6,085 bases of DNA from the NCBI GenBank assembly GCA_036402215.1, contig DASWTI010000368.1, positions 1 through 6,085 on the forward strand. Reading direction: 5' to 3'. Positions 1 to 4,800 of the stretch are shown here, one piece after another (positions within the stretch are counted from its first letter, which is position 1; every line of letters begins with the position of its first letter). Source of the DNA: DASXTS01 sp036402215. GTDB taxonomy: Bacteria > Actinomycetota > Actinomycetes > Mycobacteriales > Pseudonocardiaceae. Below the pieces are notes generated by a model. That model worked only from the letters and a program-made list of their open reading frames with translations, was not told the DNA's origin and did no database searches. A program made the translations under genes and the position numbers.

Positions 1-156
1 GTACCGGCCGCGCAACCCGAGCGCGCGGGCCACCTGGGTGCCCAGCACGGCCCGGCGCTCGGGTTCGGCGCCGTCCCGCGCGGCGCGGAAACGCTCCTCG
101 CTCGCCTCCGGGTCGTCGAAGTTCCACAGCTCGGTCAGCCCACCGTCGACGGTCAC
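1..156 (-). CDS. N-terminal part of a probable tetratricopeptide-repeat (TPR) protein (3' end outside window)
   Basis: About 52 codons are visible, running off the left edge without a stop. From the GTG at 156 the protein begins MTVDGGLTELWNFDDPEASE, followed by an acidic/Arg-rich helix and TQVARALGLRGRY. The opening 'ELW-F-DP-ASE-RF' followed by 'L-TQVARA-GL' is, from memory, how a common actinobacterial family of cytoplasmic TPR proteins of unknown function starts. The TPR units themselves would lie beyond the edge, so they are not seen. An in-frame stop at 190-192 limits the start to GTG 189, 174 or 156. I chose 156 because it places the conserved ELW motif near the N-terminus, as in the family. 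No good ribosome-binding site precedes any of them; CATGAT six bases upstream of GTG 156 is a poor -10 candidate. It is divergent from map, with 46 bp between starts. The function is unknown and the family call is moderate. Confidence 0.6.
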   Translation of the reverse strand, partial: MTVDGGLTELWNFDDPEASEERFRAARDGAEPERRAVLGTQVARALGLRGRY

Positions 157-184
157 GGCGGCATCATGCGGCACCCCACCGACG

Positions 185-199
185 ACCACCTAGGGTGGT
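185..199. repeat. 15-nt perfect inverted repeat between divergent TPR gene and map
   Basis: ACCACC (185-190) and GGTGGT (194-199) are perfect reverse complements around a TAG centre. The repeat lies in the 46-bp gap between divergent starts and contains the proposed -10 of map (191-196). It could be an operator for a dimeric regulator acting on one or both genes. It could also be a coincidence of the GGT-rich sequence before map. Confidence 0.45.
191..196 (+). promoter_or_regulatory. Probable -10 element of map (TAGGGT), leaderless geometry
   Basis: TAGGGT fits the actinobacterial -10 consensus TANNNT. Six bases (GGTGGT) separate it from the ATG at 203, so initiation about seven bases downstream would fall on or next to the A of the start codon, giving a leaderless mRNA. 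The TAG at 191-193 is also an in-frame stop, so no earlier in-frame start can extend the protein past it. No convincing TTGACA-like -35 is visible. The GGGTGG stretch could alternatively act as a weak Shine-Dalgarno sequence. Confidence 0.55.
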
Positions 200-202
200 G
201 GT

Positions 203-1060
203 ATGCCCGTGCGTTCCCTGCTCCATCCCGGCCGCGTAGCACCCGAGCGGCCCGTGCCGGCCCACATCCCGCGGCCGGAGTACGTCGGCAGGTCCCGCCC
301 CACGCTCACCGGTGAGTCCTGGGTGCAGACACCTGAGACCATCGAGGCGATGCGGGTCGCCGGCCGCCTGGCCGCGCGCGCCGTCGTCCTGGCCGGCGAG
401 ACCGTGGCCCCCGGTGTGACCACCGACCGGGTGGACGCCGTCGTGCACGAGTTCCTCTGCGACCACGGTGCCTACCCGTCCACCCTGGGCTACAAGGGCT
501 TCCCCAAGTCCTGCTGCACGAGCCTCAACGAGGTCATCTGCCACGGCATCCCGGACTCCACGGTCATCGAGGACGGCGACATCGTCAACGTGGACGTCAC
601 CGCGTTCATCGGCGGCGTGCACGGCGACACCAACGCCACCTTCCTCGCCGGTGACGTGTCCGAGGAGGCCCGGCTGCTCGTGGAGCGCACCCGCGAGGCC
701 ACCGAGCGCGGCATCCGCGCGGTGCGCCCCGGGCGGCACCTCAACGTCGTCGGCCGGGTCATCGAGTCCTACGCCCGCCGCTTCGGCTACGGCGTGGTGC
801 GTGACTTCACCGGCCACGGCATCGGCCGGTCCTTCCACAGCGGCCTCGTGGTGCTGCACTACGACGAGCCCTCGGTGGACACCGTGCTGGAGCCCGGCAT
901 GACGTTCACCATCGAGCCGATGATCACCCTCGGCGGCATCGACTACGACATCTGGCCCGACGGCTGGACGGTCACCACCAAGGACAAGAGCTGGACCGCG
1001 CAGTTCGAGCACACCGTGCTGGTCACCGCGAACGGCGTGGAGATCCTGACGCTGCCCTGA
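203..1060 (+). CDS. map: Methionine aminopeptidase, type 1c (MapB-like)
   Basis: This 285-aa cytoplasmic metalloenzyme removes the initiator Met from nascent proteins. The pita-bread fold is complete. The five metal ligands of type 1 enzymes are D131 (in NVDVTAF), D142 (in HGDTNATF), H205 (in FTGHGIG), E238 (in TIEPM) and E269 (in QFEHT). The conserved active-site histidines H114 (NEVICHGIP) and H212 are also present. From memory, this ligand numbering matches M. tuberculosis MapB (Rv2861c, also 285 aa) residue for residue. Residues 1-45 form the extra N-terminal segment of class 1c enzymes, with prolines at 9, 14, 17, 19, 23 and 25 (ERPVPAHIPRPEYVG). In the mycobacterial enzyme this segment resembles an SH3-ligand motif and is thought to contact the ribosome. 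The ATG at 203 is the first start after an in-frame TAG at 191. The gene ends convergently with the hydrolase, with a hairpin in the gap. It is a housekeeping gene with nothing degraded. Confidence 0.97.
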   Translation: MPVRSLLHPGRVAPERPVPAHIPRPEYVGRSRPTLTGESWVQTPETIEAMRVAGRLAARAVVLAGETVAPGVTTDRVDAVVHEFLCDHGAYPSTLGYKGFPKSCCTSLNEVICHGIPDSTVIEDGDIVNVDVTAFIGGVHGDTNATFLAGDVSEEARLLVERTREATERGIRAVRPGRHLNVVGRVIESYARRFGYGVVRDFTGHGIGRSFHSGLVVLHYDEPSVDTVLEPGMTFTIEPMITLGGIDYDIWPDGWTVTTKDKSWTAQFEHTVLVTANGVEILTLP

Positions 1061-1064
1061 CGGT

Positions 1065-1099
1065 CCCGGCCCGCTCGTGGCCGCCGGCCGGTGGCCGGG
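1065..1099. terminator. Hairpin between convergent map and hydrolase genes, probable bidirectional terminator
   Basis: The 39-bp convergent gap can fold two ways. CCCGGCC (1065-1071) pairs perfectly with GGCCGGG (1093-1099). Alternatively GGCCGCC (1079-1085) pairs with GGTGGCC (1090-1096) around a GGCC tetraloop, with one G-U pair on the plus strand. No U-tract follows, which is usual for high-GC actinobacterial terminators. Its position directly after both stop codons supports the call. Efficiency cannot be judged from sequence. Confidence 0.6.
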
Positions 1100-1804
1100 T
1101 CAGCTCACGTCCCAGCCGTCGATCAGCCGTTCGAGCGCCTCGGCGACGGTGTCCGGCTCGGTGGCGGCCGACAGGTGGTGCGCGTCGATCCGCCGCACCG
1201 GCCAGCCCAGCTTGCGGGCCGCCGCGGCGTCCCGGTCGTAGGCGCCGGAGAGCTGCAGGTACGCGGCCGGGCCGGTCCACTCGACGGACGGCCGCGGCTC
1301 CTTGAGGAACGCGACCGGCACCTCCGGCGCCTCCTCGGCGATCTGCCCGCGCAGCACGGTGTCCGGCACCAGGCGGGGCAGCGGGTCCGGGTCGAACCAG
1401 TCCGGCCAGCGCGCCAGCAGACCGTCCCTGGAGTGCTCGCGCAGCCGCGTGAACAACTCCGGCGGCACGGTGTCGCGCCAGCTCAGCCCGGGGGTCGGCA
1501 GGCCGGCGTCCAGGAACACCAGCCCGCTCACCGGCTCGTCCAGCGCGTCCGCGAACCCCGGCAGCAGCGGCCCGGCGCCGCTGTGCCCGACCAGCACCAG
1601 CGGCTCGGCGGGGTCCAGCCCGGCCTCACCCAGGGCATCGGCGAACGAGCCGATCATGCGGGCGTGCACCGGCGGCGCGGCCACCGTCACCCGCAGGTCC
1701 AGCAGCACCGGGGCGTGACCGCGCGCGGCCAGGGCCTCGGCGAGCGGCCGCAGGCTGGTCGGTCCGAGGAACGGGCTGTGCACCAGGACGAGCGTGAGCG
1801 GCAC
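1100..1804 (-). CDS. Alpha/beta-fold hydrolase of unknown substrate
   Basis: A 234-aa protein with a compact alpha/beta-hydrolase plan and no signal peptide, so probably cytoplasmic. It opens with beta strand LTLVLVHSP (residues 3-11), where His9 sits at the usual oxyanion-loop position. The nucleophile elbow is GHSGAG (73-78) with Ser75, followed by strand LVFLDAG (95-101). The likely acid is D190 or D192 near YLQLSGAYDRD, and the likely catalytic His is 209 or 210 (DAHHLS), placed as in PF12697-type hydrolases. The frame stays open upstream to 2122, but that part is antisense-like sequence inside mtr. The GTG at 1804 starts directly before the first core strand and has AGGA seven bases upstream. 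It follows mtr by 26 bp on the same strand, so co-transcription is likely. A role in mycothiol or xenobiotic-ester chemistry would be a guess from position only. An esterase or a haloperoxidase-like enzyme is equally possible. Confidence 0.88.
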   Translation of the reverse strand: MPLTLVLVHSPFLGPTSLRPLAEALAARGHAPVLLDLRVTVAAPPVHARMIGSFADALGEAGLDPAEPLVLVGHSGAGPLLPGFADALDEPVSGLVFLDAGLPTPGLSWRDTVPPELFTRLREHSRDGLLARWPDWFDPDPLPRLVPDTVLRGQIAEEAPEVPVAFLKEPRPSVEWTGPAAYLQLSGAYDRDAAAARKLGWPVRRIDAHHLSAATEPDTVAEALERLIDGWDVS

Positions 1805-1811
1805 CGTTCCA

Positions 1812-1815
1812 TCCT
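1812..1815 (-). promoter_or_regulatory. Ribosome binding site (AGGA) of the hydrolase gene
   Basis: AGGA on the minus strand lies seven bases before the GTG at 1804 and decides this start over the long open frame upstream. The same bases belong to CAGGAT, six bases from the GTG, which is a weak -10-like hexamer. With mtr only 26 bp upstream, read-through from mtr seems the simpler source of transcription. Confidence 0.55.
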
Positions 1816-1830
1816 GGCAGAGGGGACCGG

Positions 1831-3192
1831 CTACAGGTCGAGCCCGAGCAGCGCGTTCTCCACGACCTCGGGCAGCCCCGGGTGGATCCAGTACTGGCCG
1901 GTGGCCATCTCGCGCGCGCCCAGGCCGAACGACATGGCCTGGATGAGCGGCTGGATGACGGTGGACGCCTGCGGGCCCATCACGTGTGCGCCGAGCAGCC
2001 GGCCAGTGCCGCGCTCGGCGAGCACCTTGCAGAAGCCGGTGGTGTCCTCCATCGCCCAGCCGTACGCGACGTCGCCGTATTCCTGCACCTTCACCACGTA
2101 GTCCAGCCGCTCGTCGCGGCACTGCGCCTCGGTGCGCCCCACCTCGGCGATCTGCGGGTCGGTGAACACCGCGGCCGGCACGAACCGGTGGTCGGCGGCG
2201 ATCGGCCGGTCCGGGTGCAGCAGGTTGTGCCGCACCACGCGCGCCTCGTGGTTCGCCACGTGCTTGAGCTGGAACGGCGAGCAGATGTCGCCGAGCGCCC
2301 AGATGCCGTCCACCGTGGTCCGCTGGTACTCGTCCACCAGAATGCGGCCGTCGGGGTGCACCGTCAGCCCGGTCGCCTCCGGGTCCAGGGTGTCGGTGTT
2401 CGGCCGGCGCCCGGTGGCCACCAGCAACTCGTCGCCGCGCACCACCGTGCCGTCCGGCAGCGTCACCGTCACGCCGTCGTCGTCGCGGCCGATCTCGCTC
2501 GGCACCTGCCCCAGGTGCACGTCCCAGCGCTCCCGGGCCAGCGCGGTGAACCGCTCCGACACCGTCTCGTCCCGGTACCGCAGCAGCGCGTCGCCGCGGG
2601 CCACCATCGACACCTCGACGCCCAGCCCGGAGAACACGTGCGCGAACTCCGAGGCGATGTAGCCGCCGCCCAGGATCACCAGCCGGTTCGGCAGCGCGTC
2701 CAGGCGCATCACGGTGTCGCTGGTGTGGAACGCCACGCCGGAGCGCGCCACCTCCGGCGGGATCACCGGGCGGGCGCCGGCGGCCACCACCACGCGGTCC
2801 GCGGTGATCGTCTCGCCGGTGCCGGTGTCGATCCGCCGCGGCCCGGTGAAGCGGCAGTCGCCCCGGTAGACCGTGACGTTCGGGTTGTCGTGGGTGCGGT
2901 AGCGCTCGCCGCCGTCCGCGATGGGGTCGATGCGGCCGAACACCCGGTCCCGGATGTCCGGCCAGCGCACCTTGTCCACCGTGGCGTCCACGCCGTACCG
3001 CGCGGCCCGGCGCACCGTCTCGGCCACGTCGGCCGCGTACACGAACATCTTGGTGGGGATGCAGCCGACGTTGAGGCAGGTGCCGCCGAAGCGGCCCCGC
3101 TCCAGCATCGCCACGTCCCAGTCGTCGAACTCCGGCCCCAGGATGGAGTTGCCCGAGCCGGTGCCGATGATCGCCAGGTCGAAGTGCCGCAC
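1831..3192 (-). CDS. mtr: Mycothione reductase (NADPH, FAD disulfide reductase)
   Basis: A 453-aa cytoplasmic flavoprotein that reduces mycothiol disulfide to mycothiol with NADPH, the actinobacterial counterpart of glutathione reductase. The FAD Rossmann motif is GTGSGNS (10-16). The redox-active disulfide is C39/C44 in GGTCLNVGCIPTK (36-48). The second Rossmann motif GGGYIASEF (175-183) is followed by arginines R199 and R205, suited to the NADPH phosphate. ATGRRPN (259-265) and ALGD (299-302) are the standard flavin-domain motifs. The C-terminal dimer interface carries the catalytic pair H437 and E442 in HPGLPEVVENALLGL. GTGSGNSIL, KMFVYAA, VFGRIDPIA, LKHVANHEARVV and EYGDVAYGWAMED match my recollection of M. 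tuberculosis Mtr (Rv2855, about 459 aa) and separate it from lipoamide or mercuric reductases. The GTG at 3192 places the FAD strand at residue 5, as in the family. A longer upstream frame overlaps the PEBP gene and is rejected. No SigR/SigH-type GGAAT...GTT promoter is visible upstream. Confidence 0.96.
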   Translation of the reverse strand: MRHFDLAIIGTGSGNSILGPEFDDWDVAMLERGRFGGTCLNVGCIPTKMFVYAADVAETVRRAARYGVDATVDKVRWPDIRDRVFGRIDPIADGGERYRTHDNPNVTVYRGDCRFTGPRRIDTGTGETITADRVVVAAGARPVIPPEVARSGVAFHTSDTVMRLDALPNRLVILGGGYIASEFAHVFSGLGVEVSMVARGDALLRYRDETVSERFTALARERWDVHLGQVPSEIGRDDDGVTVTLPDGTVVRGDELLVATGRRPNTDTLDPEATGLTVHPDGRILVDEYQRTTVDGIWALGDICSPFQLKHVANHEARVVRHNLLHPDRPIAADHRFVPAAVFTDPQIAEVGRTEAQCRDERLDYVVKVQEYGDVAYGWAMEDTTGFCKVLAERGTGRLLGAHVMGPQASTVIQPLIQAMSFGLGAREMATGQYWIHPGLPEVVENALLGLDL

Positions 3193-3199
3193 GCCGCCC

Positions 3200-3205
3200 A
3201 GGCTA
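3200..3205 (-). promoter_or_regulatory. Probable -10 element of mtr (TAGCCT), leaderless geometry
   Basis: On the minus strand TAGCCT matches TANNNT and is followed by seven bases (GGGCGGC) and then the GTG start of mtr. Initiation at the usual distance would give a leader of zero to one base. This would let mtr be transcribed separately from the PEBP gene 38 bp upstream. GGGCGG could instead be read as a weak ribosome binding site on a longer transcript. Confidence 0.45.
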
Positions 3206-3234
3206 GGGCCTGCCCTCCGGGAGGGTTGCCCTAG
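3203..3234. repeat. 32-nt interrupted palindrome over the PEBP stop codon, abutting the mtr promoter
   Basis: Outer arms CTAGGGC (3203-3209) and GCCCTAG (3228-3234) are perfect reverse complements. Inside them CCCTCC (3213-3218) pairs with GGAGGG (3220-3225) around a single G. Only a CTG/TT internal loop interrupts the stem, giving 13 base pairs in 32 nt. It includes the TAG stop of the PEBP gene (3231-3233) and overlaps the proposed mtr -10 by three bases. It may be a terminator for the PEBP transcript, an operator for mtr, or both. The one-base centre would open to a larger loop in RNA. No U-tract follows. Confidence 0.7.
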
Positions 3235-3770
3235 TGCCGGTAGGTCGGGGTGATGACGGCCCGGGCCAGCGTGTGGAACACCAGGTTGAAGCTGACCACC
3301 GCCGGGCTGGCGTCCGCGTCCACGCCGAGCGTCGGCGTGTCCACCGCGTGCACCACGAAGTAGTACCGGTGCGGCACGTCGCCCGCCGGCGGCGCGGCAC
3401 CCCCGTAGGCCGCCGTCCCGTAGTCGGTGCGCACGTGGAACGCCCCCGCCGGCAGGTTCGTGCCGTCCCCGGCCCCCGTGGGCAGCTCCGTGACGTCGGC
3501 CGGGAGGTCCACCAGCACCCAGTGCCAGAACCCCGACGGCGTCGGCGCGTCCGGGTCGAAGCACGTCACCACGTAGCTCTGCGTGCCCTCCGGCGCACCC
3601 TCCCACGCCAGGTGCGGCGACCGGTTCTGCCCGGACATCCCGAAGTCGTCGAACACGTGCGCCTCGGGCAGCTGCTCCCCGTCCACGACGTCGTCACTGC
3701 GCACGGTGAACGAGGGCACCCGCGGCAGCAACGAGTACGGATCCGGCGCGGTGGGTCGATCAAGACTCAT
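3231..3770 (-). CDS. YbhB/YbcL-family phosphatidylethanolamine-binding-like (PEBP) protein
   Basis: A 179-aa single-domain protein of the bacterial PEBP family, often annotated as Raf-kinase-inhibitor-like. Family members bind anionic ligands in a conserved pocket, and their bacterial role is largely unknown. Visible motifs in order are SPHLAW (51-56), the first conserved region DPDAPTPSGFWHWVLVDLP (72-90) with D72, D74 and H83, the YGGAAPP loop (122-128), and the second conserved region PHRYYFVVHAVD (133-144) with H134. The length is close to that of M. tuberculosis Rv2140c (TB18.6), as I recall it. There is no signal peptide, so it is probably cytoplasmic. An in-frame TAG lies nine bases before the ATG at 3770, which excludes a longer protein. 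It sits between the M15 lipoprotein gene and mtr on the same strand, with hairpins in both gaps, so it may be its own transcription unit. No functional link to mycothiol can be argued from sequence. Confidence 0.93.
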   Translation of the reverse strand: MSLDRPTAPDPYSLLPRVPSFTVRSDDVVDGEQLPEAHVFDDFGMSGQNRSPHLAWEGAPEGTQSYVVTCFDPDAPTPSGFWHWVLVDLPADVTELPTGAGDGTNLPAGAFHVRTDYGTAAYGGAAPPAGDVPHRYYFVVHAVDTPTLGVDADASPAVVSFNLVFHTLARAVITPTYRH

Positions 3771-3776
3771 GGCGTC

Positions 3777-3782
3777 ACTCTA
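3777..3782 (-). promoter_or_regulatory. Probable -10 element of the PEBP gene (TAGAGT), leaderless geometry
   Basis: On the minus strand TAGAGT is followed by six bases (GACGCC) and the ATG at 3770, the same geometry as at map. No Shine-Dalgarno sequence is present. The TAG is also an in-frame stop. The expected -35 position falls inside the hairpin at 3793-3819, and no TTGACA-like hexamer is seen. Confidence 0.55.
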
Positions 3783-3792
3783 GAACTCACCG

Positions 3793-3819
3793 GGCCGCCG
3801 CACCCCCGGCGCGGCGGCC
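3793..3819 (-). terminator. GC-rich hairpin after the M15 lipoprotein gene, probable terminator
   Basis: GGCCGCCGC (3793-3801) and GCGGCGGCC (3811-3819) are perfect 9-bp reverse complements around a nine-base loop. The stem begins seven bases past the stop codon of the M15 gene on the minus strand. No U-tract follows. It also covers where a -35 for the PEBP gene would lie, so a regulatory role is possible. Confidence 0.55.
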
Positions 3820-3826
3820 TCCCGGC

Positions 3827-4747
3827 TCAGCCGCCGGTCGCGGTGAAGTGCATGGTGTCGCGGGGGCTGGACCAGGAGCCGCCCCAGGACCAGCCGATGG
3901 CGGCGAAGGCGCGGACGGTGGGGTCGCCGGCGCGGAGCATGCCGGGGCGGACGTTGCCGCGGTTGACGTAGGCGGAGGCGAGCTCCGGGAGCACCAGGTC
4001 GCCGCGGACGTACGGGTTGACGAACGGGTTCAGGTCCAGGGCAAGGCCGTGGGCGTGCGCGGACCAGCGGGCCTGGCCGCGGGCGGGACGGCAGACGAAG
4101 GCACCGGTGTTGTTGCCGTCGCCGGTGGGTGGGGCGTCGAGTTCCGGGGCGGCGGTCACCCGCATCTCCTCGATCGGGTAGCGCGCGGCGTGCAGCTGGG
4201 CGAACACCCCGACGACGGCGTCGGCGGCGCGGGCGTTGAGCAGGAGCTCGCCGGTGTGGTGGCGGCCGTCGAAGCCCCAGAACGCCACGGTGACGTAGCG
4301 CAGCTCGGCCAGCGTCACCGGGCAGGACGGCTGCCAGGTGGACCGGGCGGCCACCGCCGCGGGCACCGGGGCCACGCTCGACGTGAAGGCATCTGTGGGG
4401 GGCGGGGGCAGCACGTCGGCGGTCGGCAGGGCGCGGTTGACCAGCACGTCCGGGGTGGGCAGCACCTGGCCGAAGCCGTCCGGGCGCAGCGGCAGCGGCC
4501 GGGCACCCACCACCCACAGCGGCGGGGCGGCGGCCGGTGCGGCGGTGCTGGGCGGGGCGGCGGTCGAGGGCGCCGCCGGTCCGTCGGAGGCCGGGCCGCC
4601 GGTCGGTTCCGACGGCGTGGCGGCCACGGTGGGCTGGGCCGGGGACCGCGAGGGCAGCGCGGACGGCACGTAGTCCTCGCCGCAGCCGCCCACCGCGGCC
4701 GCCACCAGGGCGAGCGCGGCGAGCACGGTGCGACGACGGCGGAGCAT
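3827..4747 (-). CDS. Exported lipoprotein with C-terminal M15-family zinc peptidase domain
   Basis: A 306-aa predicted cell-envelope lipoprotein. The N-terminus MLRRRRTVLAALALVAAAV is a classic basic-plus-hydrophobic signal. It ends in lipobox VGGC with Cys22 as the lipidated residue. Residues 28-76 form an Ala/Pro/Ser/Thr-rich linker. The C-terminal domain (about 140-306) carries the M15 signature SAHAHGLALDLNPF (229-242), with H231 and D238 as zinc ligands, and a final GGSWSSPRDTMHF with H300 as the third ligand. This matches the M15C (PF13539) type of LD-/D-alanyl endopeptidases or carboxypeptidases that cut peptidoglycan stem peptides. Cys142 and Cys219 could form a disulfide outside the membrane. 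The ATG at 4747 is chosen because it starts exactly at the signal peptide. A longer upstream frame would add a hydrophilic segment and overlap the divergent GNAT gene. The exact bond cut cannot be told, and a role as a VanY-like carboxypeptidase is possible. Confidence 0.9.
   Translation of the reverse strand: MLRRRRTVLAALALVAAAVGGCGEDYVPSALPSRSPAQPTVAATPSEPTGGPASDGPAAPSTAAPPSTAAPAAAPPLWVVGARPLPLRPDGFGQVLPTPDVLVNRALPTADVLPPPPTDAFTSSVAPVPAAVAARSTWQPSCPVTLAELRYVTVAFWGFDGRHHTGELLLNARAADAVVGVFAQLHAARYPIEEMRVTAAPELDAPPTGDGNNTGAFVCRPARGQARWSAHAHGLALDLNPFVNPYVRGDLVLPELASAYVNRGNVRPGMLRAGDPTVRAFAAIGWSWGGSWSSPRDTMHFTATGG
4521..4563. repeat. Pair of 13-bp direct repeats in the lipoprotein linker
   Basis: GGCGGGGCGGCGG occurs at 4521-4533 and again at 4551-4563, a 30-bp period that keeps frame (10 residues). 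It encodes repeated Ala-Ala-Pro-Pro stretches in the linker between lipid anchor and peptidase domain. The pair could allow slippage that changes linker length without a frameshift. It may be nothing more than low-complexity coding sequence. Confidence 0.5.
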
Positions 4748-4785
4748 CGTTCCAGGGTGACACGTGGGCCCGTGAGTACCGCGTC

Positions 4786-4794
4786 TGATAACAC
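4786..4794 (+). promoter_or_regulatory. Possible extended -10 element of the GNAT gene (TGATAACAC)
   Basis: TG-A-TAACAC resembles an extended -10 (TG-N-TANNNT), with only the last base off consensus. Six bases (TGGCGT) separate it from the GTG start at 4801. The TAA at 4789-4791 is the last in-frame stop, so the start can only lie after it, and no Shine-Dalgarno sequence is present. This supports a leaderless mRNA. The 53-bp gap is shared with the divergent lipoprotein gene, whose own -10 is unclear; the best candidate is CACCCT at 4754-4759, six bases before its ATG. Confidence 0.45.
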
Positions 4795-4800
4795 TGGCGT

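Noticed and set aside
164..1012. 282-codon open frame on the minus strand, antisense to map
   Set aside because: It is a low-complexity Gly/Val/His/Asp translation without motifs. Map on the other strand has every catalytic residue.
1805..2122. N-terminal extension of the hydrolase by 106 codons into mtr
   Set aside because: The extra part is out-of-frame mtr sequence. GTG 1804 has AGGA at a good distance and begins just before the first core strand.
1882..3234. 450-codon open frame on the plus strand, antisense to mtr
   Set aside because: Its translation is His/Arg/Val/Gly-rich with no family motifs, as expected for the shadow frame of a GC-rich gene. The minus strand encodes a full mycothione reductase.
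3193..3300. SigR/SigH-type thiol-stress promoter (GGAAT...GTT) upstream of mtr
   Set aside because: I looked for it because mtr is a thiol-stress gene in some actinobacteria. No GGAAT or GGGAA hexamer is present in this stretch on the minus strand.
3193..3606. N-terminal extension of mtr by 138 codons
   Set aside because: It overlaps the PEBP gene and is Gly/Ala/Arg-rich. The FAD motif needs to be near the N-terminus, which GTG 3192 gives.
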